A DNA stretch of 64,000 nucleotides from an uncultured Caryophanales bacterium (GCA_946612115.1 CAMOEI010000007.1:1-64000), one strand, 5' to 3'; shown: positions 1-11,400, numbered from the stretch's first letter. Notes: generated by a model from the sequence alone, not told the origin. A program made the numbers and translations.

Positions 1-63
1 GGCTAATATCTGCCCGTCTATGAAAAACCACCGGATTGTCCGGTGGATATTTATTGATAATTA

Positions 64-94
64 TTGATATGTATCGCAAACGTGATACAATATA
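64..94 (+). promoter_or_regulatory. Promoter with dyad operator for the DinJ-Fic pair
   Basis: TTGATA (64-69), 16 bp, TACAAT (86-91); dyad TGTATC-N8-GATACA (70-89) fills the spacer, as expected for TA autorepression. Confidence 0.6.
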
Positions 95-108
95 TTCGAG
101 GAAAAAAT

Positions 109-423
109 ATGGCGAAAACTGAAACTGTTCATACAAGAGTTACTGGTGACATCAAAGAAAAAGCCGATAAGATTTTTAATCGCTTAGGATTAACAACTAG
201 TCAAGCTATTACTCTTTTTTTGACTGCATCCGTAAACAACAATGGGTTACCTTTTGAATTAACATTGCCGGATGATGAGTCTGATTTAGCTTTCGCAAAA
301 TCAATTGCTACTGTTGATGGGGTAGTTCCTTCTCAAGATGCTCAAAGAATCATGAGATTATATTCACGCGGTGAAATTGATTATGAAACTGCAGAATTCG
401 CAATAGCGAGGCTATACAAATAA
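109..423 (+). CDS. RelB/DinJ-family ribbon-helix-helix antitoxin
   Basis: MAKTETVHTRVTGDIKEKADKIFNRLGLTTSQAITLFL resembles DinJ/RelB N-termini; ATG at 109 preferred over the ORF-track start at 64. Confidence 0.8.
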   Translation: MAKTETVHTRVTGDIKEKADKIFNRLGLTTSQAITLFLTASVNNNGLPFELTLPDDESDLAFAKSIATVDGVVPSQDAQRIMRLYSRGEIDYETAEFAIARLYK

Positions 424-1145
424 TGAAGGATCCATATGTCTATGAAGGCACAAATGTGCTAAAGAATAAACTAGATATAAAAGACGAAGCAACATTAGAA
501 AAGGCCGAGTCTGATTTTGTTGGTCTTGCAGCTAATAGATTAAGACATAGCGATTTCGTTATAGAAAATATACAAGATGGACTAAAAATTCATAAGTTTT
601 TGTTTTCTAACTTATATGATTGGGCTGGTTCACCACGAAGTATTGATATTTTCAAAGGCGAATCATTATTAGATGGCCGCTCAATTGATTATGTTTATGC
701 ATCCTATATTGATAAAGCTTTAAAGGATCTAAACAAAGAATTTAAAGAAGTAGACTGGGATGAATTAGATTCAAAAGAAAAAATAGAGAAGATATGTTAT
801 TTTGTTACAGAATTTTGGCATATCCATCCTTTTAGAGAAGGAAATACAAGAACTTCAGCAATGCTCTTATATTTTCTAATCAAAAAGGCAAATTTGCATG
901 TTAATATCGATTTTCTATCAAAAAATGGTAAGTATTTCAGAAACGCTTTAGCGTTAAATTCCTTATATAGTAACTCTAAGCCAGAATATATTTTAGGAAT
1001 CGTTACAGATTCAGTAACGCTTAAAAATATATCGAGCAAAAAATACGAAACAATTGAAGGATTTGAGGTTAATAAGTATTCGTACTCAAATCACACAATA
1101 GAGAAAATTAAAACAATAGAAAAACCTTCTGATTGGCATAAATAG
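423..1145 (+). CDS. Fic-family protein, putative toxin
   Basis: HPFREGNTRT Fic-like motif; start overlaps the antitoxin stop (TAATG). Confidence 0.8.
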   Translation: MKDPYVYEGTNVLKNKLDIKDEATLEKAESDFVGLAANRLRHSDFVIENIQDGLKIHKFLFSNLYDWAGSPRSIDIFKGESLLDGRSIDYVYASYIDKALKDLNKEFKEVDWDELDSKEKIEKICYFVTEFWHIHPFREGNTRTSAMLLYFLIKKANLHVNIDFLSKNGKYFRNALALNSLYSNSKPEYILGIVTDSVTLKNISSKKYETIEGFEVNKYSYSNHTIEKIKTIEKPSDWHK

Positions 1146-1159
1146 GGCTTTTTGCTTAC

Positions 1160-2188
1160 TTACCATCTATTTTTAACCATCTCTGCAAAACCGAGAAGAT
1201 TATTAATCTTATAGACTTTTTCTTTAACTTTAATCGTTCCGTTAAAGTAGCCAAAGACTTGATGTTGATTGCTTTGGATGATTAAAGCGTTCGTATTTGA
1301 ATATCGGTCAATAACAGGATGGAAAGATAAATCGATATCTTTAGATTTACTTGTTAGTGTCCAATCTTGTAGGAAGAGATGTTTACCTTTTTCGTTTTTA
1401 GGAATATTGAATGTGACATCTTCTAATTTAAAGGCCTCTTTATCATAGAAGAACATATTTTCACTTGCGTTAGAAGTATCTCCGAAACCATATCCAAGGT
1501 TGAAACCCACTAGATGACCATCTTCACTAACTGCGTTTAAACTAGACCAATACCAAGTATTTGAATATGTCCAGACGCCTCTGCCCCAATCTAAGACCCC
1601 AGTAGTGGACTCTTTTTTAAATTGATGAGTAAATTCCCCTAACTTGAAATATCCTGAACCCACTAATAGATTAATCTTTTGGTTATAGTAGAAATGTTTC
1701 TTCTTTTTAAATGGAGTGGCGATAACCATTGATTTATCTAAAGATTGCTCTAAAAGAATGTCACATTCAAAGTCTTCACCTTTTTTGACGTTTTTCATTT
1801 TACAGATTAATCGTCTTTTTCCGTTTTTGTTAGAGAAAAACATCGAATAATTTTTGCTTTCAGAAAAGACATCTCCATCCTTAGAAGAACTTGGAAAATT
1901 AGTCTCTCCAAAAGTGAGCCACTTCATATAACTTTTAGTGACGTCTTTATTGTTAATGTAATCAAGAACTGAAACGGACACTAAACCCATATAGGAGTTA
2001 TCATCGATTGTTAAAGCGATTCCAAACTCTTTATCACCAATATAGTAATAGTCCCATTCTTTAATTCTACTTTTAAGTCCTTTGATCGCTTTTCGATTAT
2101 ATTCTTTGATTAAACTAAACGCGTAACCAGCCTCCGCTAGATTACCAGCCTCGTCTAATAATGGTCCAGGAGAAAGTAGATGTTGCAT
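1160..2188 (-). CDS. DUF2804 family protein
   Basis: LLSPGPLLDEAGNLAEAGYAFSLIKEYNR N-terminus and overall pattern. Confidence 0.65.
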   Translation of the reverse strand: MQHLLSPGPLLDEAGNLAEAGYAFSLIKEYNRKAIKGLKSRIKEWDYYYIGDKEFGIALTIDDNSYMGLVSVSVLDYINNKDVTKSYMKWLTFGETNFPSSSKDGDVFSESKNYSMFFSNKNGKRRLICKMKNVKKGEDFECDILLEQSLDKSMVIATPFKKKKHFYYNQKINLLVGSGYFKLGEFTHQFKKESTTGVLDWGRGVWTYSNTWYWSSLNAVSEDGHLVGFNLGYGFGDTSNASENMFFYDKEAFKLEDVTFNIPKNEKGKHLFLQDWTLTSKSKDIDLSFHPVIDRYSNTNALIIQSNQHQVFGYFNGTIKVKEKVYKINNLLGFAEMVKNRW

Positions 2189-2260
2189 AATTAATCCTTC
2201 TTTCAATTTTATAAGCAAATCTAACAAAAAAAGGGGCAAAAACCCCTTAATTTGTTGAAA

Positions 2261-4306
2261 TTATTCGATTCTGTTATCTCTAATAACTCTTTCTTTTAAG
2301 CTTTCAGGAACTTCTTCATAGCCTTCAAATTCACGGTTGAAGAAGCCACTAGCTTGAGTGAGCGATTTAAGTTGAGAAGCGTAATCAATGACTTCGCTTT
2401 CAGGAATGAGAACTTCAATTTCTTGGTTACCGAAATCTTTTTCTTCGATGTTTTGAACTCTCGCTCTTCTGGTATTTAAATCGCTTAAGACGTTACCAGT
2501 GTATTTAGATTCGACATTAACTTTTAATCTTAAGATTGGTTCCAAGATGATTGGACGGCACTTCATATAAGCGTCTTTAAAGGCAAGGATAGCCGCCATC
2601 TTGAAGGCTTGCTCATTAGAATCTACTGGGTGATATTTTCCATCGACTAAGACACCTTTAACTCCGATGACAGGGAAGCCTGCCAATAAGCCTTTTCCTA
2701 AAGCTTCAAAGAATCCTTTTTCAACTGCAGGAATATAGTTTTTAGGAACTGATCCACCAAAGATTTCTTCAGCAAATTCACTTTCTTCCGCTGGTTCAAA
2801 TCTCATCTTAACAACACCGTAGAATCCGCTTCCACCGGTTTGTTTGACGTATCTTCCATCTCCTTCAGCGGTGCCTTTAATCGATTCACGATAGACAACT
2901 TTCATCGGTTCGGTTTCGACTGTTACCTTATAGATATTCTTTAATTTATCTAAGATGAAATCGATATGAGAATCACTGACACCTCCTAAAAGGAGTTGTT
3001 TAGTTTCATTATTACGTTTGACTTCGACACATGGATCTTCTAATTGAATCTTTTGAAGTGCAGGAAGTAATTTTCCTTCAGTGTTTTTATCGGTAATTAA
3101 AGCTTTGAATGTAACCGCGGTTGGATATTTAACTGGTTTATAAATGGTAATCGCTTTACTTGATGATAAAGAATCACCAACTTTAATACCTTCTAATCTA
3201 GTTAAAGCACCGATATCCCCCGCTCTAAGTTCTTCTACTGGAATGACCTTACCTCCGCACATGATGGACAAAGCACTAATCTTTTGGACATTACCGTTAA
3301 AATAGACGCTATCTCCAGAATGTAAGACACCAGAGCAAACCTTAAATAAGTTAATCGCTCCTGAATATGGATCGACTAATGTCTTAAATACATAAGCAGA
3401 GAATGGTTCATCATCACTAGTAGGTCTAACGACTTCTTTACCATTTTCATCATGAGCTTCTAATGGTTTTAAATCTGATGGATTTGGTAAATAATCAATC
3501 ATCATATTTAATAATGTTTGAACACCGATATTCTTCAAAGAAGAACCAACGATGACTGGAGTTAATTCACTAGAAATAACTGAGGTTTTTAAAGCGTTTC
3601 TAACTTCTTCTTGAGAGAACTCTTCTCCATTAAAGAATTTTTCTAGTAATTCATCGTTAACTTTAGCGACTTCTTCAGTAATAGTGTTATGTAACTCTAA
3701 GACTTTGGCGCGTTTATCTGGATAGATTTCAGCCTCAACGCATTCTTTTCCGTTATAGATGTGCGCTTTTAAATCCACTGCATTAGCAAAGCCATCAAAA
3801 TTCTTATCATGCCCTAATGGGTAGCAGAAGGAGATGACTGATTTACCAAACTTTTCACGAATGTCTTCTAATAAGGCTTCAAAATCGACTTCTTCTTTAT
3901 CCATCTTATTAATATAGATAAATGTAGGAACGCCTTTCTTTCTTAACTGTTTCCAGTGTTTTAATGTTCCAACTTGAACCCCAACAGAGGCATCGATCAC
4001 TAAGACCGCACCTTTAATTACTCCGGTAACTCCAATAACTTCACTGATAAAGTCATCGTTACCAGGAATGTCTAAGACATTAATTTTATGTCCGTTATAT
4101 TCAATTGGGACGACTGAAACTTGAGTAGAGCTTCCTCTTCTTTGTTCAGTAGCGGAATAATCAGATAAAGTATTCTTCTTTTCAACTTCGCCTTTTTCAG
4201 GAATCATTTTGGCGACAAAGGCCATTGATTCGACTAAAGAAGTTTTACCGCTTCCTTGGTGACCTAAAATAGCGACATTTCTAATGTGTTTTGCATCGTA
4301 ACTCAT
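2261..4306 (-). CDS. Elongation factor G-like GTPase (EF-G paralogue)
   Basis: G1 GHQGSGKT, NKMD, EF-G domain order; G3 reads DIPGNDDF. Confidence 0.88.
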   Translation of the reverse strand: MSYDAKHIRNVAILGHQGSGKTSLVESMAFVAKMIPEKGEVEKKNTLSDYSATEQRRGSSTQVSVVPIEYNGHKINVLDIPGNDDFISEVIGVTGVIKGAVLVIDASVGVQVGTLKHWKQLRKKGVPTFIYINKMDKEEVDFEALLEDIREKFGKSVISFCYPLGHDKNFDGFANAVDLKAHIYNGKECVEAEIYPDKRAKVLELHNTITEEVAKVNDELLEKFFNGEEFSQEEVRNALKTSVISSELTPVIVGSSLKNIGVQTLLNMMIDYLPNPSDLKPLEAHDENGKEVVRPTSDDEPFSAYVFKTLVDPYSGAINLFKVCSGVLHSGDSVYFNGNVQKISALSIMCGGKVIPVEELRAGDIGALTRLEGIKVGDSLSSSKAITIYKPVKYPTAVTFKALITDKNTEGKLLPALQKIQLEDPCVEVKRNNETKQLLLGGVSDSHIDFILDKLKNIYKVTVETEPMKVVYRESIKGTAEGDGRYVKQTGGSGFYGVVKMRFEPAEESEFAEEIFGGSVPKNYIPAVEKGFFEALGKGLLAGFPVIGVKGVLVDGKYHPVDSNEQAFKMAAILAFKDAYMKCRPIILEPILRLKVNVESKYTGNVLSDLNTRRARVQNIEEKDFGNQEIEVLIPESEVIDYASQLKSLTQASGFFNREFEGYEEVPESLKERVIRDNRIE

Positions 4307-4317
4307 ATATTTTCTCC

Positions 4318-5355
4318 TTAGATTCTAAAATATTTAGAATATCTGCCTTTAGTGATGAGTTGAACTCTTCCTTCTTTGAGGAGTTTCGCTAAAGCTTTTT
4401 CGATAGTGACTTTACTAGTGGAATATAGAATTCTTAAGATCATTGTCTTACTAATCGCGGTAGAAGAATCATTAATGGTCTTTAAGACTTTTTCTTCACA
4501 AGTCGCGTCTAAAGAATTGATTTCCATAATGTAATCAAGTTTGAGATAAGCTTCTAAGATTCTCTTTAAGACAAAGCTCACAAACGCTTCATAGTTATTT
4601 TCATCATCATGCCATCCAGTGGAGCTCACTTCAAAAGCATCGATATATTCACCTAAGTGTTGCTTCATTAAGTAAGCGATAGCGAAATAATCATCGATAT
4701 CGTATCCATATTTCTTTAACAAGAAATGGAGTAATAATCTCGAAACTCTTCCATTACCGTGATTGAATGGGTGAATGCACATGAAATCAAGCATGAAGGC
4801 TGAAATAAGAACTAATTTATTGCATTCTTCATCTTTGGCGCATTCATTAAATTGCCAGATAAGACTATCTAATAATGGAACGACATCTTGAGGAACTGCA
4901 GAGACAAAGATTGTTCTGAAACTTCCATCAGGCATACTCTCTTGAATGTAGTTTTGAGAGTCCTTATATTTACCTCCAAAATCAGGATTATAATCTTTAT
5001 AGATATAGTAGTGGAGAGTAGTGATAAAACTACGATCTAAAGTTTGATACTTATAGACTTCAGAAATTAAATCCAAAGCATTTAAATAGCCAACCACCAT
5101 ATGTTCTTGTAAGGTTTGAGGTTGGCTAGTACGGTTAAATAAAGATTTTTCGCGTTCTTCAGCGATATAAACATTTCCAATCCCATTGCTGGCTAAAGTG
5201 CCACTTCTTTTTGCAATCGCGATTAAATCATCTACTTTCTTCATCTTTTTGATAGAAGCAGATTTCCCCTTATAAAACTCAATCGAGTTGAGTAAAGAAA
5301 CAATGCCAGGGGTGTTTAAAGAAAGCATTGCTCCTTTCAAGTCAAACATTTTCAT
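4318..5355 (-). CDS. Fic family protein with C-terminal winged helix
   Basis: HPFNHGNGRVSR matches HPFxxGNGRxxR. Confidence 0.88.
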   Translation of the reverse strand: MKMFDLKGAMLSLNTPGIVSLLNSIEFYKGKSASIKKMKKVDDLIAIAKRSGTLASNGIGNVYIAEEREKSLFNRTSQPQTLQEHMVVGYLNALDLISEVYKYQTLDRSFITTLHYYIYKDYNPDFGGKYKDSQNYIQESMPDGSFRTIFVSAVPQDVVPLLDSLIWQFNECAKDEECNKLVLISAFMLDFMCIHPFNHGNGRVSRLLLHFLLKKYGYDIDDYFAIAYLMKQHLGEYIDAFEVSSTGWHDDENNYEAFVSFVLKRILEAYLKLDYIMEINSLDATCEEKVLKTINDSSTAISKTMILRILYSTSKVTIEKALAKLLKEGRVQLITKGRYSKYFRI

Positions 5356-5524
5356 ATATGTGAATACCTCACTATTATTATGCTACATATTTTTAAAAAT
5401 TGCTTTAATTAAGTAAAAAATATTCAAAAATACTGAAATAGTTAGAAATAGTAGGATAAGCATCAATATCTCTTTAATTAATATTAAAGGATGATTATAA
5501 TATTCAAGGAAAGGAAACTTGTCT

Positions 5525-6421
5525 ATGGAAGAATATATTATTGAAACAAATAACCTGACAAAGAAATTCCCTGGAAAAGTCGCGGTTGATCATGTCAACA
5601 TGCACATTAAGCGCGGAGAGATATATGGATTTATCGGGCGTAATGGTGCAGGTAAAACCACAGCGATGAAACTTATTCTAGGCCTATTAAAACCAAACGA
5701 AGGTGAAATTACTTTATTTGGAAACAAAAACTTAAATGAAGATCGTAAGAAAATCGGTTCTTTAATTGAAACTCCTTCTTTATATAGAAACGTTTCCGCT
5801 TTTGAAGTGATGAAACGTTATGCAATTCTTTTCGGGGGAAGTGATGAAGATATCAAAGATATCCTTGAACTAGTTGGCTTAGGAGATACCGGTAAAAAAC
5901 ACGCTGGAGATTTCTCTTTAGGAATGAAGCAAAGACTAGGCATCGCAATTGCCTTACTTGGTAATCCAGAAATCTTAATTTTAGATGAACCAGTTAACGG
6001 ACTTGACCCTGCTGGAATTAAAGAAGTTAGAGACACCATTATTAAATTAAATGAAGAAAGAGGAGTGACTTTCTTAATTTCTTCTCACTTACTAGATGAA
6101 CTCGCCAAGATTACCACGACATATGGAATTATCAACGAAGGTAAGTTAGTGGAAGAAGTCAGCGCCAAAGAATTAATGGAAAGATGCGCTCATAATTTAA
6201 AAGTTAGATGTAGCGATATTTCAAAAGCTGAAAAAGTCTTAAAAGATCATAAACTTCTTAATAGATATGAAGTCAAAGATGACGCATTAATTATCTATGA
6301 TAACATTGAAAAATCTGGAGAAATTAACGAACTTTTAGTCAAAAACAAAATCGTTGTTAATGAACTAGCGGTGAACACTACTGGACTAGAAGATTATTTC
6401 ATAGAAAGGATTGGAAGATAA
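5525..6421 (+). CDS. ABC transporter ATP-binding protein
   Basis: GRNGAGKTT Walker A, LGMKQRLGIA signature, LILDEP Walker B. Confidence 0.92.
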   Translation: MEEYIIETNNLTKKFPGKVAVDHVNMHIKRGEIYGFIGRNGAGKTTAMKLILGLLKPNEGEITLFGNKNLNEDRKKIGSLIETPSLYRNVSAFEVMKRYAILFGGSDEDIKDILELVGLGDTGKKHAGDFSLGMKQRLGIAIALLGNPEILILDEPVNGLDPAGIKEVRDTIIKLNEERGVTFLISSHLLDELAKITTTYGIINEGKLVEEVSAKELMERCAHNLKVRCSDISKAEKVLKDHKLLNRYEVKDDALIIYDNIEKSGEINELLVKNKIVVNELAVNTTGLEDYFIERIGR

Positions 6422-6423
6422 TT

Positions 6424-7170
6424 ATGTCAAATTTAATTAGATTCGAATTTAGAAAACTCTTCCATCACGTCTCTTTCTATGTGATTATGGGAGTCAGCTT
6501 ATTATTTACGATTGTTAATGGCCTACTTTTATTAGCCGCTGCTAGATTAATCGATATGCCTATCCCAACAACAATCTATGATTTTGTTAGAGGTTCAATT
6601 ACTTCTAACTCAATGATTTTTGTTGGCATCTTCTTAGCGATATTTACTACTGAAGATTTTAATACTGGTTCGATTAAAAATATTGTTTCTAGAGGATATA
6701 GCAACTCTAAAGTTTATTTCTCTAAATACCTTGTTTCTTTAATTGCGGTTATCGCCATTTGTTTAACTGCGGTAATTGGTGGAATTATTTACGGATTAAT
6801 CTTCTTCCCTGAAGTTGGAAGCTTTAAAGACATCGGATTTGTTATTCCTGGATTATTACTTTGTATCGTTACTTATCACGCCTTATTCTTCTTAGTTTCA
6901 TTTAGCATGAGAAAAATGGCACCGGCAATTGTTATTAGTATTGTTGGTCCTATGGGCTTAGATTTAGTCATTCAGCTAGTGAGCATTTTCACAGAAGACA
7001 GATTTAAAATTAATATCGCTAATTATTGGCTTAGCGGTATATTGACTAACTTTGGTAGTTCTTTGGGAGATGACACTGTTTATGTCGCTGAATTAATTTG
7101 GCTAGTAGTCTATTTAGTTGGCTTTGTTTTAGTGGGATATCTCATCAATAGAAATCGCGAAATTAAATAA
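6424..7170 (+). CDS. ABC-2 type permease
   Basis: About 6 TM segments, directly follows the ABC ATPase. Confidence 0.8.
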   Translation: MSNLIRFEFRKLFHHVSFYVIMGVSLLFTIVNGLLLLAAARLIDMPIPTTIYDFVRGSITSNSMIFVGIFLAIFTTEDFNTGSIKNIVSRGYSNSKVYFSKYLVSLIAVIAICLTAVIGGIIYGLIFFPEVGSFKDIGFVIPGLLLCIVTYHALFFLVSFSMRKMAPAIVISIVGPMGLDLVIQLVSIFTEDRFKINIANYWLSGILTNFGSSLGDDTVYVAELIWLVVYLVGFVLVGYLINRNREIK

Positions 7171-7189
7171 AACATCAAAGAAATGCATG

Positions 7190-7217
7190 AAAAAACGCGA
7201 CATTTGCCGCGTTTTTT
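7190..7217. terminator. Bidirectional intrinsic terminator
   Basis: AAAAAACGCG...CGCGTTTTTT between convergent genes. Confidence 0.75.
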
Positions 7218-7231
7218 TGATTATTTAATGA

Positions 7232-7951
7232 TTAAGCAAATCTCTCTGCAACTGCGATTCCTAGTTCGATCATTCTTCCTAGACCAAACGCTCTTTCTTC
7301 GCTGGTGAGTTTATAATTTCGATCTAAGAAACTATCGGTAACTGTTAATAAGCAAAGAGCTTTTTTATGTAATTTCGCCGCATTAACGTAAAGGGCGTAA
7401 GATTCCATTTCAACTCCCATAACTCCTAAACTTGCCCATCTTTTCCATATTTCAGGATCACTATCATAGAAGATATCAGCGGCGAGGATATTTCCTCCGT
7501 GATATGGGATATTTGCTTTTTTAGCTTCTTCATAAGCGGCAATCGCTAAATCGAAGCTAGCAATCGCGGAGAAGGTGCCGTTAAGTTTATATTGGCCCAT
7601 CCAATTACTATCAGTACAGGCTCCTGTGCATATAAGAACATCTTTTAATTTAATATGAGGTTGATATGTACCACATGTTCCGACTCTAATGATGGCTTCT
7701 ACTCCATATCCTGTATATAGTTCATGAGAGTAAATACCGATACTTGGCATCCCCATTCCTGAAGCCATAACTGAGATACGGACATTGTTTTTTGTTAGAC
7801 CAGTGAATCCAAGGACTCCTCTAACATCAGTGACTTGTTTGACATCGTGAAGATATGTATCAGCGATCCATTTGGCCCTAACTGGATCTCCAGGCATCAA
7901 AACAACTTTGGCGAAATCGCCTTCTTTAGCGTTAATATGTGGTGTTCCCAT
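7232..7951 (-). CDS. deoD: Purine-nucleoside phosphorylase
   Basis: MGTPHINAKEGDFAKVVLMPGDPVRAKWIADTYL, typical DeoD. Confidence 0.92.
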   Translation of the reverse strand: MGTPHINAKEGDFAKVVLMPGDPVRAKWIADTYLHDVKQVTDVRGVLGFTGLTKNNVRISVMASGMGMPSIGIYSHELYTGYGVEAIIRVGTCGTYQPHIKLKDVLICTGACTDSNWMGQYKLNGTFSAIASFDLAIAAYEEAKKANIPYHGGNILAADIFYDSDPEIWKRWASLGVMGVEMESYALYVNAAKLHKKALCLLTVTDSFLDRNYKLTSEERAFGLGRMIELGIAVAERFA

Positions 7952-8048
7952 ATAAATCTCCTTAACGAATACTATTTTACAACAACTGTTTCTCTATACA
8001 AAAACATTTTAATTTGTGTTTTTATTAAATAATCAGTAAACTGATTTC

Positions 8049-8444
8049 ATGAAAGTTAACGGAAAAATTGAAAATCTCCAAACTAGTGATATTAAAATTC
8101 TTCTCACTGTATATGAATTAAATGTGAAGCATTATTATCCTCTTTCTGAAGGAGTATTTAAGATTCTCACTGGCTTAGATGATGAGGAAATGAAAGATTT
8201 TACTTTTGTTTCTACATATAAAACTTTAATTTCATATGGAAGTAAGAAAATTTCTAGATCTATCGTGATGCTACTGAGATATAACTATTTAGAAAAAATC
8301 TATCATCAAGAAAGCGATAATCTTTATTTAAAGATTTCCGATAAAGGACTTAGAGCGATTCTAGATTATCAAAAGAAACATAAGTATAAATTCAAAGAAA
8401 AACAGCCTGTTCCTAGTAAAACAATTGTTAAAATAGAAAGATAA
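8049..8444 (+). CDS. Hypothetical protein, possibly winged-helix
   Basis: Intact 131-aa ORF with a -10-like TAAACT 6 nt upstream of ATG. Confidence 0.5.
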   Translation: MKVNGKIENLQTSDIKILLTVYELNVKHYYPLSEGVFKILTGLDDEEMKDFTFVSTYKTLISYGSKKISRSIVMLLRYNYLEKIYHQESDNLYLKISDKGLRAILDYQKKHKYKFKEKQPVPSKTIVKIER

Positions 8445-8487
8445 TTTATTCAATTGATATAAAAAATATAGTAAAATTTCCTCGATA

Positions 8488-11400
8488 ATGAAAAATGATG
8501 AATTTAATGTAGTAAAAATTACAAACGAACAAGATGGATTTGCCTCTAATGAATTTGGTTTAACCCAATCTGGAGAATTTTCCTTTACTGCCACAAACAA
8601 TTTTAGAGCTGCTCCAAAAGATGAGATGAATGATAATCCAACATCTAATGATGAAAACGCCTCTAAAGAGCAAAGAAGAAGACAGGATGAAAATCCAGAG
8701 AAAAACGTAGAAGAACTCTTAGAAGGCGAAATTAGTGGTGGAGAAGCCTCTACCTCCGCGGCTGGAAATGTTGGTGCGACTTCCACAAGCGCCTCTAGTG
8801 CGACTAGCGCTGCGAGTAGTGCTGCTAGTGCAGTTGCGGCAACTGCTGCTGCGGTAATCGTTGCCGTTCCTACTATTGTTGCGGTGTCCGCTGCAATCTT
8901 CTTATCTACTAAACTTATTGATAAGTCCTACACTCCTTCATCAGACAACATTATTTTTAATGTTAATATGGAAATTGATGAAAAAGATGATCGTGTCTTT
9001 AGAGTCTTCCTTAGAAAAACTGAATTTGAAATCAATTATAAGTTCCAATCTTATTTATTGAAAAATGGTGAAAATAACGGAATGTTCAGCAATCTTAAAT
9101 CAGACACTGATTATGATCTCATGGTGTATGGTTATTCCCCATCCGTTATTGGAGAAGTTGACCCTGACACTGGTGAAGTAGTTGTTGAAACTGATTATAA
9201 AGAATTTACCACACTCCCATTAAATGGAGAGGTTTTTGCGCCTAAAGAAACTGTTAGAACCTTAGGTAATCCATACGATAACCTTGTGACATTCACCTAT
9301 GATGCAAAAGTTGATTTTGATACAGGCAATACCTCAATCACAATTAATGAAGTTTTATCAGAAGACGTTACTGGAATAATGGTGATGTTTGATCGTGGCA
9401 CTGACCATGAAGGTACATATAACCTTGGTGATCGACCAGGTACATATGAATTTAATGTTCGTGAAGTTAATCCTGATATGGATTTACTTAGCTTACACAC
9501 CGTGTGTTTAGCTTACTATATTGGAGAAGACTATGACCACGTATATCACACTGATTCAATTGAAGTGATGTTCTCTAATGTCCCTCAACCAGTGGTACCT
9601 GAAATTCGTAGCTTTTATCTTTCTGATCGAATCGATTTTTCTGAGGGAGAGATTTATATTGGCACTGCTTTAACAACCTTTATGGTTGATTACACCGATA
9701 ATGAAGACGCTATCAGTGACGTTGTGCTACATCTTTTTACAGATGATGCGTCTGCGTCATATAACTACACATATCCAATTACTTTACCTAACGAAGAAAA
9801 TAATAAAGCCTATGGTGCGATTAATTTAATTCAGGATGAAACATCTGGTTCTCAAATAACTTTAGATATCCTTCAAAATAATTCGTTCACTGTTGTTCTT
9901 AAATACAATGTTACTTACGATAATGCTGTAGTTGAAGAATCTTTAGATTGTGGCACTGTGACATTTACTTCTGAAGAAGTTACAAGTTTTGATTTCGCCA
10001 CTGAATCATATTTCATTAACAATGGTGCTCAAATTAGAATTCCATCAACATTCACTTATAGTGGATTTAACAATTATTTACTTCAAAGCATCACAGTCGA
10101 TTTAGTTGATGCTAGTAGCGGAACTAAATATCATGCTTCACTTGATTCATTGCCTCTAAGCGGGCAAAGTACCGATGTTAAATTCTCTAGTTTTGATATA
10201 CCTTCTGATTTAGAAGCCTTAAAAGCTGGTGTCTTTGATGTCACAATTAATTACGCTCACCGTATGTTTACATTCCGCTATGAATCTCCATTATTAGAAA
10301 ATCCATCAATTATTGGAGCCTATGTTGATCCAGTTATAACACGAGACGATTATTATCAAAACAAAGTTACTGTCACTCTTGATTATTTAGACTCTATTGC
10401 GTTATATAGTGATTTCAAAATCACATTCAAAGATTATACTGTCTTAACAGATAATAATCCTACTGTGTTTGGTCCATATAGTTTAGAAAAGACCACAGAA
10501 CCTCAAAAGGTCCAAATTGATTTTGAAAGTTACTCCGGTGAAGGATATCCAGCCATCACAGACACCTTTACTTATCTAGTCACTTATCGTGATGATGTTG
10601 GAGTATGGGATATCGGCACTGAGAGTGCTCAATTTACTTTACAAAACGCGAATATTTCTTTATATCCTTCTACCCCAGGAGAAAGCGGGCCTGAATATTA
10701 CATTTCTCCATCTCGAGAACTTGAAAGCGCTATCTTTAGTCTTACTCTTACCAACAAAGAGAATAGTGCTGAGAACTATACTTGGACGGATTTAGTGGTA
10801 TCAGATAATGCCACCTTAGATATGTCTGAAGCAAGAAGCTCTACTCACACCGATTGGGATTATATTGACAAGACATATGATTATGTCTTAAAAGTTCAAT
10901 ATCAAGAAAAAGAATATGTTGTTGATAGTGGTGAACATCATTTAGGTTCTACAGTTTCAACTAATGGCATTAAATGTGGATATTTAGAAAAACTCTCAAA
11001 TACTGGCGCTGCACTAGCACCATATAATCTTCCAATTTATCTTGATTATAGTGACTCATCGTCGAATATTGATCGATTAGTGTTTGATTTAGAACCTGTT
11101 ACTGGTACTGTTGATATCACTGAGCCAGTTCCTTATAGTGAAGCATCCACTTGGCCAAGCACAAATCTTTCTAGCTTTGTAACAATTCAAACAAGTCAAT
11201 TACCTCGTGCTTCACTTTGGCATTCATTAGATTTAGCCAACCTATTTAATGGTCTTGTAAACGACAGCGCTATTGCAGAAAATGACACTATTAAGATAAG
11301 TGTTTATGCTGTTATGACAGATACCGAAGCTACTGTCCTTATCGGTACTGATAGCTTTGTATTTGATACTCAAACTAACCATGATCAAATTTATGGCACT

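Noticed and set aside
8361-8786. Minus-strand 141-aa ORF at the start of the surface-protein gene
   Set aside because: Fully antisense to plus-strand genes with strong frames; no SD or family resemblance.
9949-9966. TGTGGCA-C-TGTGACA inside the large surface-protein gene, resembling the SARP repeats
   Set aside because: Repeat period is 8 bp, not 11, and it is internal to a coding region with no following gene.
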